Assembly: GCA_025060135.1 (NCBI GenBank)
Contig: JANXCY010000009.1
Span: 1-64,000 of the forward strand
Length of the DNA stretch: 64,000 bases
Direction: 5' to 3'
Source of the DNA: Anaerolineae bacterium
Lineage (GTDB): Bacteria > Chloroflexota > Anaerolineae > B4-G1 > DUEL01
Positions 1 through 11,807 of this stretch are shown one piece after another. Under the pieces are notes generated by a model that was given only the letters and a program-made list of their open reading frames with translations, did no database searches and was not told where the DNA came from. Made by a program: the position numbers and the translations under genes. Numbering within the stretch: the first letter of the stretch is position 1; the number at the start of each line of letters is the position of its first letter.

Positions 1-102
1 CTTACCCGCCACAACTCCCCCCCGGCGGGCCGGCTGGACCCGGCCCACCCCCCCGCAGGGGGTTGGGCGGCGGCCCCGGGCCGGTCGCCGCCGCAAAATT
101 TC

Positions 103-1716
<1,614 letters not shown>

Positions 1717-1720
<4 letters not shown>

Positions 1721-3006
1721 CGCTCCCTCTCCAGTATCCGCATCAGTGCGCGGGCCAGTTTGCCGCTGTCGTGCCGCCAGGGGCGGGCCGGGTCCACCAG
1801 GTCAGCGGTATGGAGGATGTACGGAGCGCCTGTCGGGACCTCCAGCGCGGGGTGCTCCACGCCCTCGGGCAGCCGGTCGGCGTAGGCGAAGTTGTCATTG
1901 GCCAGGACCATTGGGAAGAGGCCCGGGCCTACATGCCGCTCCAGCGCGGCCACGTGGTCGCCGACGGTGTAGCCATCGGTCTCGCCCCGCTGGGTGGCCA
2001 CGTTGCAGACGTAGACCCGAACCGCGCGGGTGGCCGCAACCGCCTGGGCAATGTCCCGTACCAGCAGGTTGGGCAGAACACTGGTATAGAGAGAGCCCGG
2101 CCCAGCGACGACCAGGTCGGCCTCCAGAATGGCCCGCACGGCCCGAGGGTAGGCTGGAACGTCGTCCGGCTCCAAATAGACCCGCTCAATGGTCCCGCCG
2201 GTCTGCGTGATAGTGGATTCCCCAGCCACCCGCCGGACCCCGGCCTCAGCGGTCTCCTCCCGCAGGTCGCCCATCAGCGTTACGTCGTGCAGGGTGCTGG
2301 GCAGCACTTCCCCACGGATCGCCAGGACACGGCTGGATTCCAGAATCGCCCGCTCAAAGGAGCCGGTTACTTCGGCCATCGCGGTGATGAAGAGATTGCC
2401 GAAACTGTGGCCATCCAGGCCCGCATCGGCACCCGCTGAGGGGAACCGGTATTGAAAGAGTTGAGTGATTAACCCCTCATCGTCTGCCAGAGCCGCGATG
2501 CAGTTGCGAAAATCTCCCGGAGGGAGGACGCCCAGAGCCCGCCGCAGGCGCCCGGAACTGCCACCGTCATCGGCAACGGTAACAATTGCGGTCAGATTAG
2601 AGGTGTAGGCTTTTAACCCCCGAAGCAGCGTGGCCAGCCCATGTCCCCCGCCAATGGCGACAATTTTCGGCCCTTGATTCCCCTGCCGCTGGCGGTACAG
2701 CGCTTCCACCACTTGCTGGCCGTCCCGAACAAAGGGGGCAAGAAGCGCCCGGTTCAGGCCGATCAGCCCTCCCGCCACCAGCCCCAGGCCGATCAGAATC
2801 AGAAGCGGGCCCCGGGCCCAGGGGGGCAGGAAGGCCAGCGAAACATAGCGGTAAATCTGGACAAACAGGGGAACCTGCCGGAACAGCAGGCCGGATCCCA
2901 GACCCACCAGAAGGAGGCCCAGGGCTACGATCAGCAGCCAGCGCTTGATGCCGATGCCAGGGACCAGCCATCTGAGAGAACCGCGCCATACCTTTGGTGC
3001 CGACAT
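1717..3006 (-). CDS. YvcK/CofD-like family protein (gluconeogenesis factor type)
   Basis: IVAIGGGHGLATLLRGLKAYTSNLTAIVTVADDGGSSGRLRR motif; N-terminal TM segments. Confidence 0.9.
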
Positions 3007-3511
3007 CCCCGATTCCCTGTTCCTTTACCAACAGGATTACCCCAAAAAGAGCCCTGTTGCCCCGCTCTTTTTCTACTACAACTACGCCGATTTGTCAACC
3101 AGACCGAGGTTTCAAACACGAGTTAGGAGAGGGAGGACAATGGCCAGGAAGATAGCGAGGGCCTCTTCCACCATCCGCTCCCAATCTCGGACCGAAAGCG
3201 ACCATTGCGGATGGCTCCCCAGATGGAGGCGAATCACAAAATGAATCCCTTGGATGCGGCCACGCTCGTTGCGGGTATCTGGGCAGCGATTGCGGTCAGG
3301 CGGAGAGAGCGGGCTTTCAGAATCACCTGACCGATTTCGGCAGCCTGATCGGCAAAGGCTTCGCCATCAAAGAGCCATCGCAGAAAGAGAGACATCTGGA
3401 TGGAACGCATGGAATACCTCCCGACAACCGATGAGGTTTCCCCCGATATTCCCGCAATCCGATGCCCCGCGCCAGTTGTCCCAACTTATGTCCGAACCTC
3501 AGCGCATGGCC

Positions 3512-3540
3512 TTGACAAAATACCTCAGTCGGTGTAAAAT
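3512..3540 (+). promoter_or_regulatory. Sigma70-type promoter upstream of rpoC (TTGACA-N17-TAAAAT)
   Basis: TTGACA 3512-3517 and TAAAAT 3535-3540, spacer 17 nt. Confidence 0.75.
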
Positions 3541-3669
3541 AGCCTTACTTTCCAACTATCAACTGAAACCTGGAAATTCCCTTCACCGCAAGCGCTGAGA
3601 CAGGGGCTCAAGCGCTTTGTTTGTGTTTACCCCAACAGCGTCGGATTGAGGGGGTGGGAAGGGGGCTGC

Positions 3670-6600
3670 ATGAAATATCTGGATGATTCGGCCGAAATTC
3701 AGAATTTCGTCTCTTTACGGATCAGCCTGGCCTCACCAGAGGAGATTCGTTCCTGGTCATACGGTGAAGTAACCAAGCCGGAGACCATCAATTACCGCCG
3801 CCTGCGTCCGGAAAAGGACGGTCTTTTCTGCGAGGCCATCTTTGGACCCACGCGGGATTGGCAATGCTACTGCGGCAAGTACAAAAATATCCGCTATCGG
3901 GGCATTATCTGCGACAAGTGCGGCGTGGAAGTTACCCGCTCCTCCGTCCGCCGGGAGCGCATGGGTCATATTGAACTGGCGGCTCCCGTTGCCCACATCT
4001 GGTACACCCGACAGACCCCCAGCATCCTTGGCATCCTCCTGGACGTTTCCCGCCGAAATCTGGACCGGGTTCTGTATTTTGCCCAGTACGTCATTACTTC
4101 TATAGATGAAGAGGCACGCCAGAAGGCACTCCGACGGCTAAAGGAGGAATACGAGCAGAATCGGCGGGAACTGGAGGAGAAGGCTAGTGGGGCTATTGCG
4201 TCCCTGCAGGAGCGGCTGGCCGAGGAGCGCGCCCGGTTGGAGACGGAAATGGCCACCCTCCGCGCCCGGTTTGAGGAGCGGCTCAACAACGAGACCGAAG
4301 CGCTAATGAAAGAGGCACAAAGCCTGCGCAAGCGCCTGGAGGAGCGCCAGGGCTCCGCCGTTCGTACCCCGGTGATCCTGAAAGCGACCGGCGCCCTCAT
4401 CGCTGAGGCCGGAGAGATCATCGGGCGGGAACACCTGAGCCTCCTGAGCCGCCTCATCCAGGAGGAACTGGAGCATCTGGAAGGCCGCCTCCGAGCCGAG
4501 GAAGAACAGGAACTGGCCCCACTGCTGGCCGATCTGGCCCACTGGCAGGAATCTGTTGCCGAGGGAATCGCTCAGATTCAGGAACAGCTGGCCCGGGAGA
4601 TAGAGAATCTCCGGGCCCGCTTTGAGGACGAGCAGGAGGAATTGCTGAGTCTGGCTCCGCTTCAATTCCTCACCGAGGCCCGCTTGCGGGAATTGAAAAG
4701 CAAATGGGGCCAGGTCTTCCGCGCTGGAATGGGAGCCGAAGCCCTCTACGAAATTCTCCACCGGATGGACCTGGACAGGATGGCTCAGGAGTTGTGGAAC
4801 GAGGCACGCAATGACCCATCCAAACAGCGGCGGAAGAAGGCCATCCGCCGCCTGCGGGTGGTGGAGGCGCTGCGCAAGAGCGGCAACCGCCCCGAATGGA
4901 TGATTCTCACCGTCCTGCCGGTCATCCCGCCGGACCTGCGCCCGATGGTGCAACTGGACGGCGGACGGTTTGCCACTTCCGACCTCAATGACCTCTACCG
5001 GCGCGTCATCAACCGCAACAACCGGCTGAAACGGCTGATCGAACTGGGCGCGCCCGATGTCATCATTCGCAACGAGAAGCGGATGCTCCAGGAGGCAGTG
5101 GATAGCCTCATTGACAACAGCCAGCGGGGCAAGGCGCTCTCCCGTCGGGGCCAGCGGCAACTGAAATCCCTCAGCGATATGCTCCGGGGTAAAAAGGGAC
5201 GCTTCCGCCGCAATCTCCTGGGCAAGCGAGTGGACTACTCCGGTCGTTCCGTTATCGTCATCGGCCCCCAACTGAAGCTCCATCAGTGCGGCCTCCCGAA
5301 GGAGATGGCGCTGGAACTCTATAAGCCCTTCGTTATCAGTAAACTGGTGGAATACAACTACGTCAGCAATGTCAAGGCGGCCCGCCGGTTCATTGAGCGT
5401 CAGCGGCCTGAGGTCTGGGAGATTCTGGAAGAGGTCATCCAGGACCGGCCGGTTCTCCTTAACCGCGCGCCCACCCTGCACCGGCTGGGGATCCAGGCCT
5501 TTGAGCCCGTCCTGGTGGAGGGGAAAGCCATCCAGATTCACCCGCTGGTCTGCGTGGCCTTTAACGCCGATTTTGACGGCGACCAGATGGCCGTCCATGT
5601 CCCCCTTTCCGACATGGCGGTCCAGGAGGCCCGCCGCCTGATGCTGGCGACCCGCAACCTCCTCAAGCCTGCCGACGGCCAGCCCATCGTCGGGCCGACC
5701 AAAGATATGTGCCTGGGCATCTATTACCTGACGATGAAGACCCATGGGCCGCACCGGGGCGACGGTAAGTATTTCGCCGACCTGGATGAGGTGGAGATGG
5801 CCTACCTGTTGGGTTACGTGGACATCCATGCCCGCATCCGGGTCCGGCAGGTCTACGAGCATCAGCCCCCGCCGCCCCAGCCCGTGGAGACCACGGTGGG
5901 CCGTTGTCTCTTTAACCGCGTTCTTCCGGACGAACTCCGGTTTATCAACGAACCGATGGATAAGGGGAAACTGCAGGACCTGGTAGCCCTCTGCTACCGT
6001 CGCCTGGGGGAAGAGCGGACCACGGAGGTAGTGGACCAGATCAAGAACATCGGTTTCCACTACGCCACCCGCTCCGGCGTGACCATCGCCGCTACCGATC
6101 TGACTATTCCGGAGGAGAAGAGTCGCATCCTGGAAGAGGCAACCGCCCAGGTGGCGGAAGTGGAACGGCAGTACCAGCGGGGCTTGTTGACCGCGGAGGA
6201 GCAGTACGCCCGGACGATTGATCTGTGGAGTCGAGCGCGCGAAGAGGTTTCCAAAGCGGTCTCCCAAGCACTGGACCCGGAGGGGCCCGTGGCAATTATG
6301 GCCCAGTCCGGTGCCTCCAAGGGCGGCTTCGGGCCGATCTCCCAGCTGGCGGGTATGCGCGGTCTGATGGCCGACCCGTCTGGCCGCATCATCCCACTGC
6401 CCATCCGTTCCAACCTGCGGGAAGGACTGACCACCCTGGAATACTTCATCAGCACCCACGGCTCCCGTAAGGGTCTGGCAGATACGGCCCTGCGTACCGC
6501 TGACGCGGGCTACCTCACCCGTCGTCTGGTGGATGTGGTGCAGGATGTCATCATCAACGCCTACGATTGCGGAACCCGCAGTGGTATCTGGATTCGTCGG

Positions 6601-8118
6601 GACGACGATGTAGGCGGTCAGACCATGGCAGAGCGGCTGGTGGGCCGCATTGCCGCCGCACCCGTTGTCCATCCCCAGACAGGAGCAGTCATCGTCGCCC
6701 AGAACCAGGAGATTGACGAGGAAGCGATGGAGGTAATAGAGGCCGCCGGGATCAACGAGGTGTTCGTCCGTTCGCCGATGACCTGCGCCCTGCAGCGGGG
6801 TATCTGCGCCCTCTGCTACGGGCGGGACCTGGGCCGGGGCACCCTGGTCCACATCGGGACGGCGGTCGGCATCATCGCGGCCCAGTCCATCGGCGAGCCG
6901 GGTACCCAGTTAACCCTGCGGACTTTCCACACCGGCGGTGTCGCGGCAGGGGGCGACATCACCACTGGTCTCCCGCGCGTGGAGGAACTCTTTGAAGCCC
7001 GCAAGCACCCCAAGGGCGAGGCCGAAATCTCGGATATTGATGGGATCGTCCATATCGTCAACGAGGACGGACGTCGCAAAGTCATCGTCAGCAAGAGCGA
7101 GACGTTCACGGATGAATACTCGGTCCCTCCAGGCTGGACGATTCTGGTCTCAGACGGAGACGTGGTCAACGCCGGTGAACCGATCGCCCGGCAGGGGACA
7201 GAGGAGGAACCGGGTGAGCAGATGCTGGCCCGCCATCGGGGCACCGTCCACCGGGATGGCCGTCAGGTCCGGGTAACCTACGAGCGGCGAGATGAACGAG
7301 AGTACGAAGTCCCGCCCGCGGTCCGGCTGCTGGTGGCGGAGGGGCAGTATATCAAGGCGGGAACACAACTGGTGGAAGGGTCCCGGAATCCCCACCGTAT
7401 CCTTCAGGTCCTGGGTCGGGAAGCGGCACAGATGTACATCCTCTCCGAGGTCCAGAAGGTTTACCGCTCCCAGGGTGTCAACATCAACGACAAACACTTT
7501 GAGGTCATCATCCGTAAGATGCTGGGCAAGATGCAGGTGGTGGACCCCGGCGATACGGATCTCCTTCCGGGCGATCTGGTGGACCGGCTGGCCCTGCAGG
7601 AGATCAACCGTCGGGCCATCGCCGAGGGGAAGCAACCGGCCAAGGCGCGGGCCGTCCTCCTGGGTGTGACCAAGGCCGCGCTGGCAACGGACAGTTTCCT
7701 CTCCGCCGCGTCTTTCCAGCACACTATTCGGGTTCTGGCCAAAGCGGCAGTAGAAGGCCAGAAGGATATGCTCTACGGCCTGAAGGAGAACGTCATCATC
7801 GGGAAATTGATCCCGGCAGGCACCGGCTATCGGGGCGATTCGCCAGATTCCGATGGTCCGATCCCCTCCTACGAGGGCATCCCGTTGCGGCCAGCGGCTC
7901 TCTCGGCTCCACCTCCGCCCTTCCTAATGATGAAGGAAAAAGGGCCAAAGGAAGAAGGTCTGGCCGCGCTGGAAGAGGAACTGGAGAAACTGATCACCGG
8001 AGAAGGGAGCGAATCCCTCACGACGATGACCCCGGACTTGCTGGAAGAAGACGAAGAGTATGAATACGAAGATGTGGGGGAGGATCAGGAGAGCGACGAA
8101 GAGGACGTAGTCGACTGA
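3670..8118 (+). CDS. rpoC: DNA-directed RNA polymerase subunit beta'
   Basis: [10 protein letters not shown] catalytic motif, [13 protein letters not shown] zinc site, [13 protein letters not shown]; start [13 protein letters not shown]. Confidence 0.98.
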   Translation: MKYLDDSAEIQNFVSLRISLASPEEIRSWSYGEVTKPETINYRRLRPEKDGLFCEAIFGPTRDWQCYCGKYKNIRYRGIICDKCGVEVTRSSVRRERMGHIELAAPVAHIWYTRQTPSILGILLDVSRRNLDRVLYFAQYVITSIDEEARQKALRRLKEEYEQNRRELEEKASGAIASLQERLAEERARLETEMATLRARFEERLNNETEALMKEAQSLRKRLEERQGSAVRTPVILKATGALIAEAGEIIGREHLSLLSRLIQEELEHLEGRLRAEEEQELAPLLADLAHWQESVAEGIAQIQEQLAREIENLRARFEDEQEELLSLAPLQFLTEARLRELKSKWGQVFRAGMGAEALYEILHRMDLDRMAQELWNEARNDPSKQRRKKAIRRLRVVEALRKSGNRPEWMILTVLPVIPPDLRPMVQLDGGRFATSDLNDLYRRVINRNNRLKRLIELGAPDVIIRNEKRMLQEAVDSLIDNSQRGKALSRRGQRQLKSLSDMLRGKKGRFRRNLLGKRVDYSGRSVIVIGPQLKLHQCGLPKEMALELYKPFVISKLVEYNYVSNVKAARRFIERQRPEVWEILEEVIQDRPVLLNRAPTLHRLGIQAFEPVLVEGKAIQIHPLVCVAFNADFDGDQMAVHVPLSDMAVQEARRLMLATRNLLKPADGQPIVGPTKDMCLGIYYLTMKTHGPHRGDGKYFADLDEVEMAYLLGYVDIHARIRVRQVYEHQPPPPQPVETTVGRCLFNRVLPDELRFINEPMDKGKLQDLVALCYRRLGEERTTEVVDQIKNIGFHYATRSGVTIAATDLTIPEEKSRILEEATAQVAEVERQYQRGLLTAEEQYARTIDLWSRAREEVSKAVSQALDPEGPVAIMAQSGASKGGFGPISQLAGMRGLMADPSGRIIPLPIRSNLREGLTTLEYFISTHGSRKGLADTALRTADAGYLTRRLVDVVQDVIINAYDCGTRSGIWIRRDDDVGGQTMAERLVGRIAAAPVVHPQTGAVIVAQNQEIDEEAMEVIEAAGINEVFVRSPMTCALQRGICALCYGRDLGRGTLVHIGTAVGIIAAQSIGEPGTQLTLRTFHTGGVAAGGDITTGLPRVEELFEARKHPKGEAEISDIDGIVHIVNEDGRRKVIVSKSETFTDEYSVPPGWTILVSDGDVVNAGEPIARQGTEEEPGEQMLARHRGTVHRDGRQVRVTYERRDEREYEVPPAVRLLVAEGQYIKAGTQLVEGSRNPHRILQVLGREAAQMYILSEVQKVYRSQGVNINDKHFEVIIRKMLGKMQVVDPGDTDLLPGDLVDRLALQEINRRAIAEGKQPAKARAVLLGVTKAALATDSFLSAASFQHTIRVLAKAAVEGQKDMLYGLKENVIIGKLIPAGTGYRGDSPDSDGPIPSYEGIPLRPAALSAPPPPFLMMKEKGPKEEGLAALEEELEKLITGEGSESLTTMTPDLLEEDEEYEYEDVGEDQESDEEDVVD

Positions 8119-8141
8119 TCGTGGAATAAGGGGAGAGGCCT

Positions 8142-8176
8142 CAGGGCGACCCTTTCCGGGTCGCCCTGTTTTGTTT
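8142..8176 (+). terminator. Intrinsic terminator after rpoC
   Basis: Perfect 11-bp stem CAGGGCGACCC/GGGTCGCCCTG followed by TTTTGTTT. Confidence 0.9.
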
Positions 8177-8192
8177 CCCACAGAGGGATCAT

Positions 8193-8221
8193 TTGTCTCG
8201 CTTATCTGTTTGCAGTATAAT
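8193..8221 (+). promoter_or_regulatory. Promoter TTGTCT-N17-TATAAT
   Basis: Boxes at 8193-8198 and 8216-8221, upstream of the ORF starting at 8271/8289. Confidence 0.6.
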
Positions 8222-8288
8222 CGTTCCTGAGAGGGCTCATCCGGCCTTCAGCCAGAGGCAACCGTTCACGATGACCAAAGGGGGCACG

Positions 8289-9584
8289 ATGGCGACCAAT
8301 CTTTTGCGCAACGGCGACTTCGAGCGCGGATGGGAGGGGACCCATCACCGATGTGTCGTTTACCCGGTGGGTGGGACTCCCTATGAACGAGACGCAGGTG
8401 AAATCGCCTGTCCTGCAGGCTGGACCGCCTGGTACCGGCACGGGATGCCCGTGGAGCACGACCCGCAGAACACCGTTGGCTGGGCAGCGCCGGAAATCCG
8501 ACCCTGCGGCCTGATCCCCGACCCGGTACGGGTCCGGAGTGGGCAGTATGGATGCCTGGTCTTCACCTTCTCTCGTATCCACGATGCCGGGCTCTTCCAG
8601 CGAGTCAACGTGGCGCCCGGAACCCGGCTGCGGTTGACCGCCTATGCTCACGCCTGGAGCAGCGGCGGATGGGGCGACCCGAACTGCGACAACCCCCGCT
8701 ACAGCGCCGGGGCAGGCACCAATCCGTTCTACGCCGAGGAGGGGACCACGGGGCTCTCGGACGACCTGCGCAACTTCACCTTCCGAGTAGGGATCGATCC
8801 TACCGGCGGTACCAGCCCCTATGCCCCAACCGTCGTTTGGGGAAAGGGAGCCCATATCTACAACGCCTACCGCCCGGTCCCACCAGTGGAGGTTACGGCC
8901 CAGGGCCAGACGGTAACGGTCTTCCTCCGCTCCCGCTGTCTCTGGCCTTTCAAGCACAACGATGCCTACTGGGACGATGTGGTCCTGGAGGTGGTCAGCC
9001 CAATGCCTCAGGTGCAGTTAACGGCGGAGCCCGCCTCCCCGGAAGTCGGGCAGACGGTCCGGGTAACAGCCCAATCCGACCAACCCCTGACAGGATTGAC
9101 GCTGCGCGTTACCGGGCCAGACGGCACGCTGCTGGCCGTAACCCCGGCCGGGCCCGATGCCAGCCCGCCCTATCGCTGGAATTTCATCCCCCAGAAGGCC
9201 GGAGACCATTCGCTGGCATTACTGGCCGAGGGGATGGCCACTCCTCTGGCTCAGATGACCCTCATCGTTCGCCCCCGGGTCTGGGGATTGCCCCGAGAGC
9301 AATACGAGCGAACCTACGTTCTGCTCCCGCCCGGTGCTGGTGTGGAATGGGTACGGGCGATTCTGGAGAGCGGGGCCTGGGATCGGTACCGATGGACTAT
9401 CGGCGGCAGCGCCGACGACGCGGGCATCGGGGCCCTGCTGAGCAAGAGGGTTATCGCCATCAATCCCCAGCAGTGGCCCGGCGACCTGGAGGCCTTTTTC
9501 CGGCAGTACTATCCCGGTACCCGCTTTGTCCCGCTGGTGGCAGCAACGCCGGAGGAACTGCGGCGAAAACTGGCACAGATGTAG
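8289..9584 (+). CDS. Hypothetical protein with carbohydrate-binding-like N-terminus
   Basis: NLLRNGDFERGW start typical of jelly-roll binding modules; no catalytic motif recognised; start could be 8271. Confidence 0.6.
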   Translation: MATNLLRNGDFERGWEGTHHRCVVYPVGGTPYERDAGEIACPAGWTAWYRHGMPVEHDPQNTVGWAAPEIRPCGLIPDPVRVRSGQYGCLVFTFSRIHDAGLFQRVNVAPGTRLRLTAYAHAWSSGGWGDPNCDNPRYSAGAGTNPFYAEEGTTGLSDDLRNFTFRVGIDPTGGTSPYAPTVVWGKGAHIYNAYRPVPPVEVTAQGQTVTVFLRSRCLWPFKHNDAYWDDVVLEVVSPMPQVQLTAEPASPEVGQTVRVTAQSDQPLTGLTLRVTGPDGTLLAVTPAGPDASPPYRWNFIPQKAGDHSLALLAEGMATPLAQMTLIVRPRVWGLPREQYERTYVLLPPGAGVEWVRAILESGAWDRYRWTIGGSADDAGIGALLSKRVIAINPQQWPGDLEAFFRQYYPGTRFVPLVAATPEELRRKLAQM

Positions 9585-9594
9585 GGAATGGGGT

Positions 9595-9622
9595 GCGCCG
9601 GGCGGCGCCAGCCGCCCGGCGC
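9595..9622. terminator. Bidirectional hairpin between convergent genes
   Basis: 12-bp perfect stem GCGCCGGGCGGC-GCCA-GCCGCCCGGCGC. Confidence 0.6.
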
Positions 9623-9632
9623 CCTTCGCGGC

Positions 9633-10169
9633 TTAAGGGGTAGAATAGGAGCGGACGGATAGCCGCTTCATCAGCCTGGCTGGGAGGTTATCCCGATTCT
9701 CCAGGGTTACCTTCACCGTTCGGGCCTGGGGCAACCGGGCCCGAACATCGGCCAGGAGTTCTGGACGAACTACCGCCAGAGCGAGCCGGAAGCCCCCGGC
9801 CCTGAGGATGTCCACCCCCACTGCCCATCCGCTCCCTTCCAACTCCAGGGGGCCCACTTCGTCCACCACCAGCAGGTCGCAGGGAGTGCTGTGGGCCAGA
9901 ACGTCCGCTCCCCAGGATAACACCTCGGGATCAAAGTGAAATCGGCCCACCGGGACACCGCCCGGGCCGGAAAGGGTTAACGGTCGGCAAAGACCGGTCC
10001 GGACGTCCATCACCGTCCGCCGATCTCCATCCTCCCGCAGGGTTAGCAGGCCGGCACAGGAGAGGCCCATCTCCCGGGCCCGTGCAATGGTTCGGAGACA
10101 GAGAGTGGTTTTCCCGACCCCTCGGGGGCCGGTAACCAGGAAGATCCGGGAATGGTTATGTCCATGCAT
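9633..10169 (-). CDS. THEP1-like nucleoside-triphosphatase
   Basis: IFLVTGPRGVGKTTLCLRTI Walker A, LLVVDEVGPLEL Walker B. Confidence 0.85.
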   Translation of the reverse strand: MHGHNHSRIFLVTGPRGVGKTTLCLRTIARAREMGLSCAGLLTLREDGDRRTVMDVRTGLCRPLTLSGPGGVPVGRFHFDPEVLSWGADVLAHSTPCDLLVVDEVGPLELEGSGWAVGVDILRAGGFRLALAVVRPELLADVRARLPQARTVKVTLENRDNLPARLMKRLSVRSYSTP

Positions 10170-10553
10170 GTCCAAGCTCAGTACCTGGATGGGTTGCGTT
10201 CCGTGGTAACCGTCGGGGTGCACGCCGTGGTGGTGGACCCGGCGCCGGAGGAAGGGGGAGCGGGAACGGGTATGAGCGCGCCGCAGTTATTGGTAGCCGC
10301 GCTGGCGGCCTGCATTCTGGCGTTCATTGCCCGTTCCTGTCAACTCCATGACATCCCCCTGAAGCACCTGAAGGTAGAACTGGATTTCACGATCGCAAGT
10401 GCCCCTCGCCGTATCGGGCGCATTGTCGCCCATGTGCGGATGGAGCCCGAACCACCGGAGGAAGTCCGGCGCCGTCTCTTGGCCGTAGCCCGGCGAGCGA
10501 CGCTGCTGAACACGCTGGCCTGTCCACCTGAGATCACCCTGCAATTTGAGTAG
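10164..10553 (+). CDS. OsmC family protein
   Basis: GMSAPQLLVAALAACILAF and NTLACPPEI conserved Cys contexts; start could be 10152, 10158 or 10164. Confidence 0.8.
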   Translation: MHVQAQYLDGLRSVVTVGVHAVVVDPAPEEGGAGTGMSAPQLLVAALAACILAFIARSCQLHDIPLKHLKVELDFTIASAPRRIGRIVAHVRMEPEPPEEVRRRLLAVARRATLLNTLACPPEITLQFE

Positions 10554-10566
10554 GCAATATGGCCAG

Positions 10567-11601
10567 TCAACCGGCATCGGACCGGCCGGGCGGCCTGGGT
10601 TCCGTGTCGGTTGGAGGGGGCTGTAATGCCGCTGCCGCTTCGCGCGTCAGCCGCCTCCGGACCTCTGGCGGAATCGGCCATCCGATGGCCTCCATAGCCA
10701 GCAGTACCCCACCAACGACCGGGGGAACTTCCAGAAGAACCGGACGGACGCCGGGAGCAACGGCCCGGACGGTCTCGTAGAGTGTATCCAGCAAGAGGGG
10801 AATAGCGGAACGGAAGAGGCCCCCGGCCAGCACCAGGTCAAACTCCTCGTTTTCCATCCCCAGTCGGCGGATGACCACGATGGCTCCACCGCCCAGTTCC
10901 CGTCCAGCCCGCAGGACCACCTCCCGCGCCGCTTGGTCTCCGGCCTCCGCCTCTTCCATCAGGGTCTGCACCACCTCGGCGACCAGCGGGAAGAGGTTAT
11001 AGCGCCAGCGGCTGACTCCTTCCAGCAGGTCAGAGAGGTCAGCGGCGCCGACCAGGCGGACCAGCCGGTCAGAGAGGGCTGTAGCGGGCCCCCGTCCGGT
11101 ATAGGCCCGGGCGACCGCATGAAGCGCGGCCTGAGCCAGGTCGGGAGCGCTCCCCCAATCGTCAAAGGGGTAGCCCAGGCCCAGCGTTCGGGCAGTCTCC
11201 CCCCGCCGGTTCCGCCCAGCAACAGTGGTGCCGGTCCCGGCGACAATCACCACCCCCCAGGGCTCCCGGGCTCCAGCCCGCAGGGCGACGAAAGTGTCGT
11301 TGACCAGGACCGCTGGTCCGGAGAGGCCTAAACTCTCTACCAGCGGGCGCAGCCGACTCTCATCCGAGGGCCAATCCAGGCCAGCCAGGCCGTAAGCGGC
11401 CGCCGTAACCTCCTGCGGTACAGTCTGGGCCGCCGCGAGCGCTTCTTCTACTGCCTGCCGGAGCGCCGTCTGCGCGCCCGCCAGCCCCACTCCCTCCCAG
11501 TTCCCCGGCCCTGCCCGCCCGACACCGAGGACCTCCCCGGCCTCGTTCGCGACCAGGGCGTGGGTCTTCGTCCCTCCGGCGTCCACTCCCACAAACCGCA
11601 T
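10567..11601 (-). CDS. BadF/BadG/N-acetylglucosamine kinase-type ATPase
   Basis: MRFVGVDAGGTKTHALV; VIVAGTGTTVAGRN. Confidence 0.88.
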   Translation of the reverse strand: MRFVGVDAGGTKTHALVANEAGEVLGVGRAGPGNWEGVGLAGAQTALRQAVEEALAAAQTVPQEVTAAAYGLAGLDWPSDESRLRPLVESLGLSGPAVLVNDTFVALRAGAREPWGVVIVAGTGTTVAGRNRRGETARTLGLGYPFDDWGSAPDLAQAALHAVARAYTGRGPATALSDRLVRLVGAADLSDLLEGVSRWRYNLFPLVAEVVQTLMEEAEAGDQAAREVVLRAGRELGGGAIVVIRRLGMENEEFDLVLAGGLFRSAIPLLLDTLYETVRAVAPGVRPVLLEVPPVVGGVLLAMEAIGWPIPPEVRRRLTREAAAALQPPPTDTEPRPPGRSDAG

Positions 11602-11807
11602 ATTTTCCCTCCCAGAGACGAGGACAAGCGCTGGGAGCCTTTCAAAAATTCAGGTTCCCGAGAACTGCCAACGCCGTAGCGTAGGCCGCCAGGCCTACAG
11701 GATGCAGGCTGACAACCTGTGCTATGCGACCTTCGGCGTTTTACAGATACGCGTTGAATGGACGAACGCTGCCCGCTATCGGATAAGGATACGCGCCGTA
11801 TCCCCGT

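Noticed and set aside
3120-3420. Possible decayed minus-strand ORF (MRSIQMSLSLRWLFDGEAFADQAAEIGQ... / GIHFVIRLHLGSHPQWSLSVRDWERMVEEAL)
   Set aside because: Two frames hint at a broken gene but no family recognised; insufficient support
4303-6852. 849-aa ORF antisense to rpoC
   Set aside because: Shadow ORF of high-GC codon bias; rpoC on the opposite strand is unambiguous
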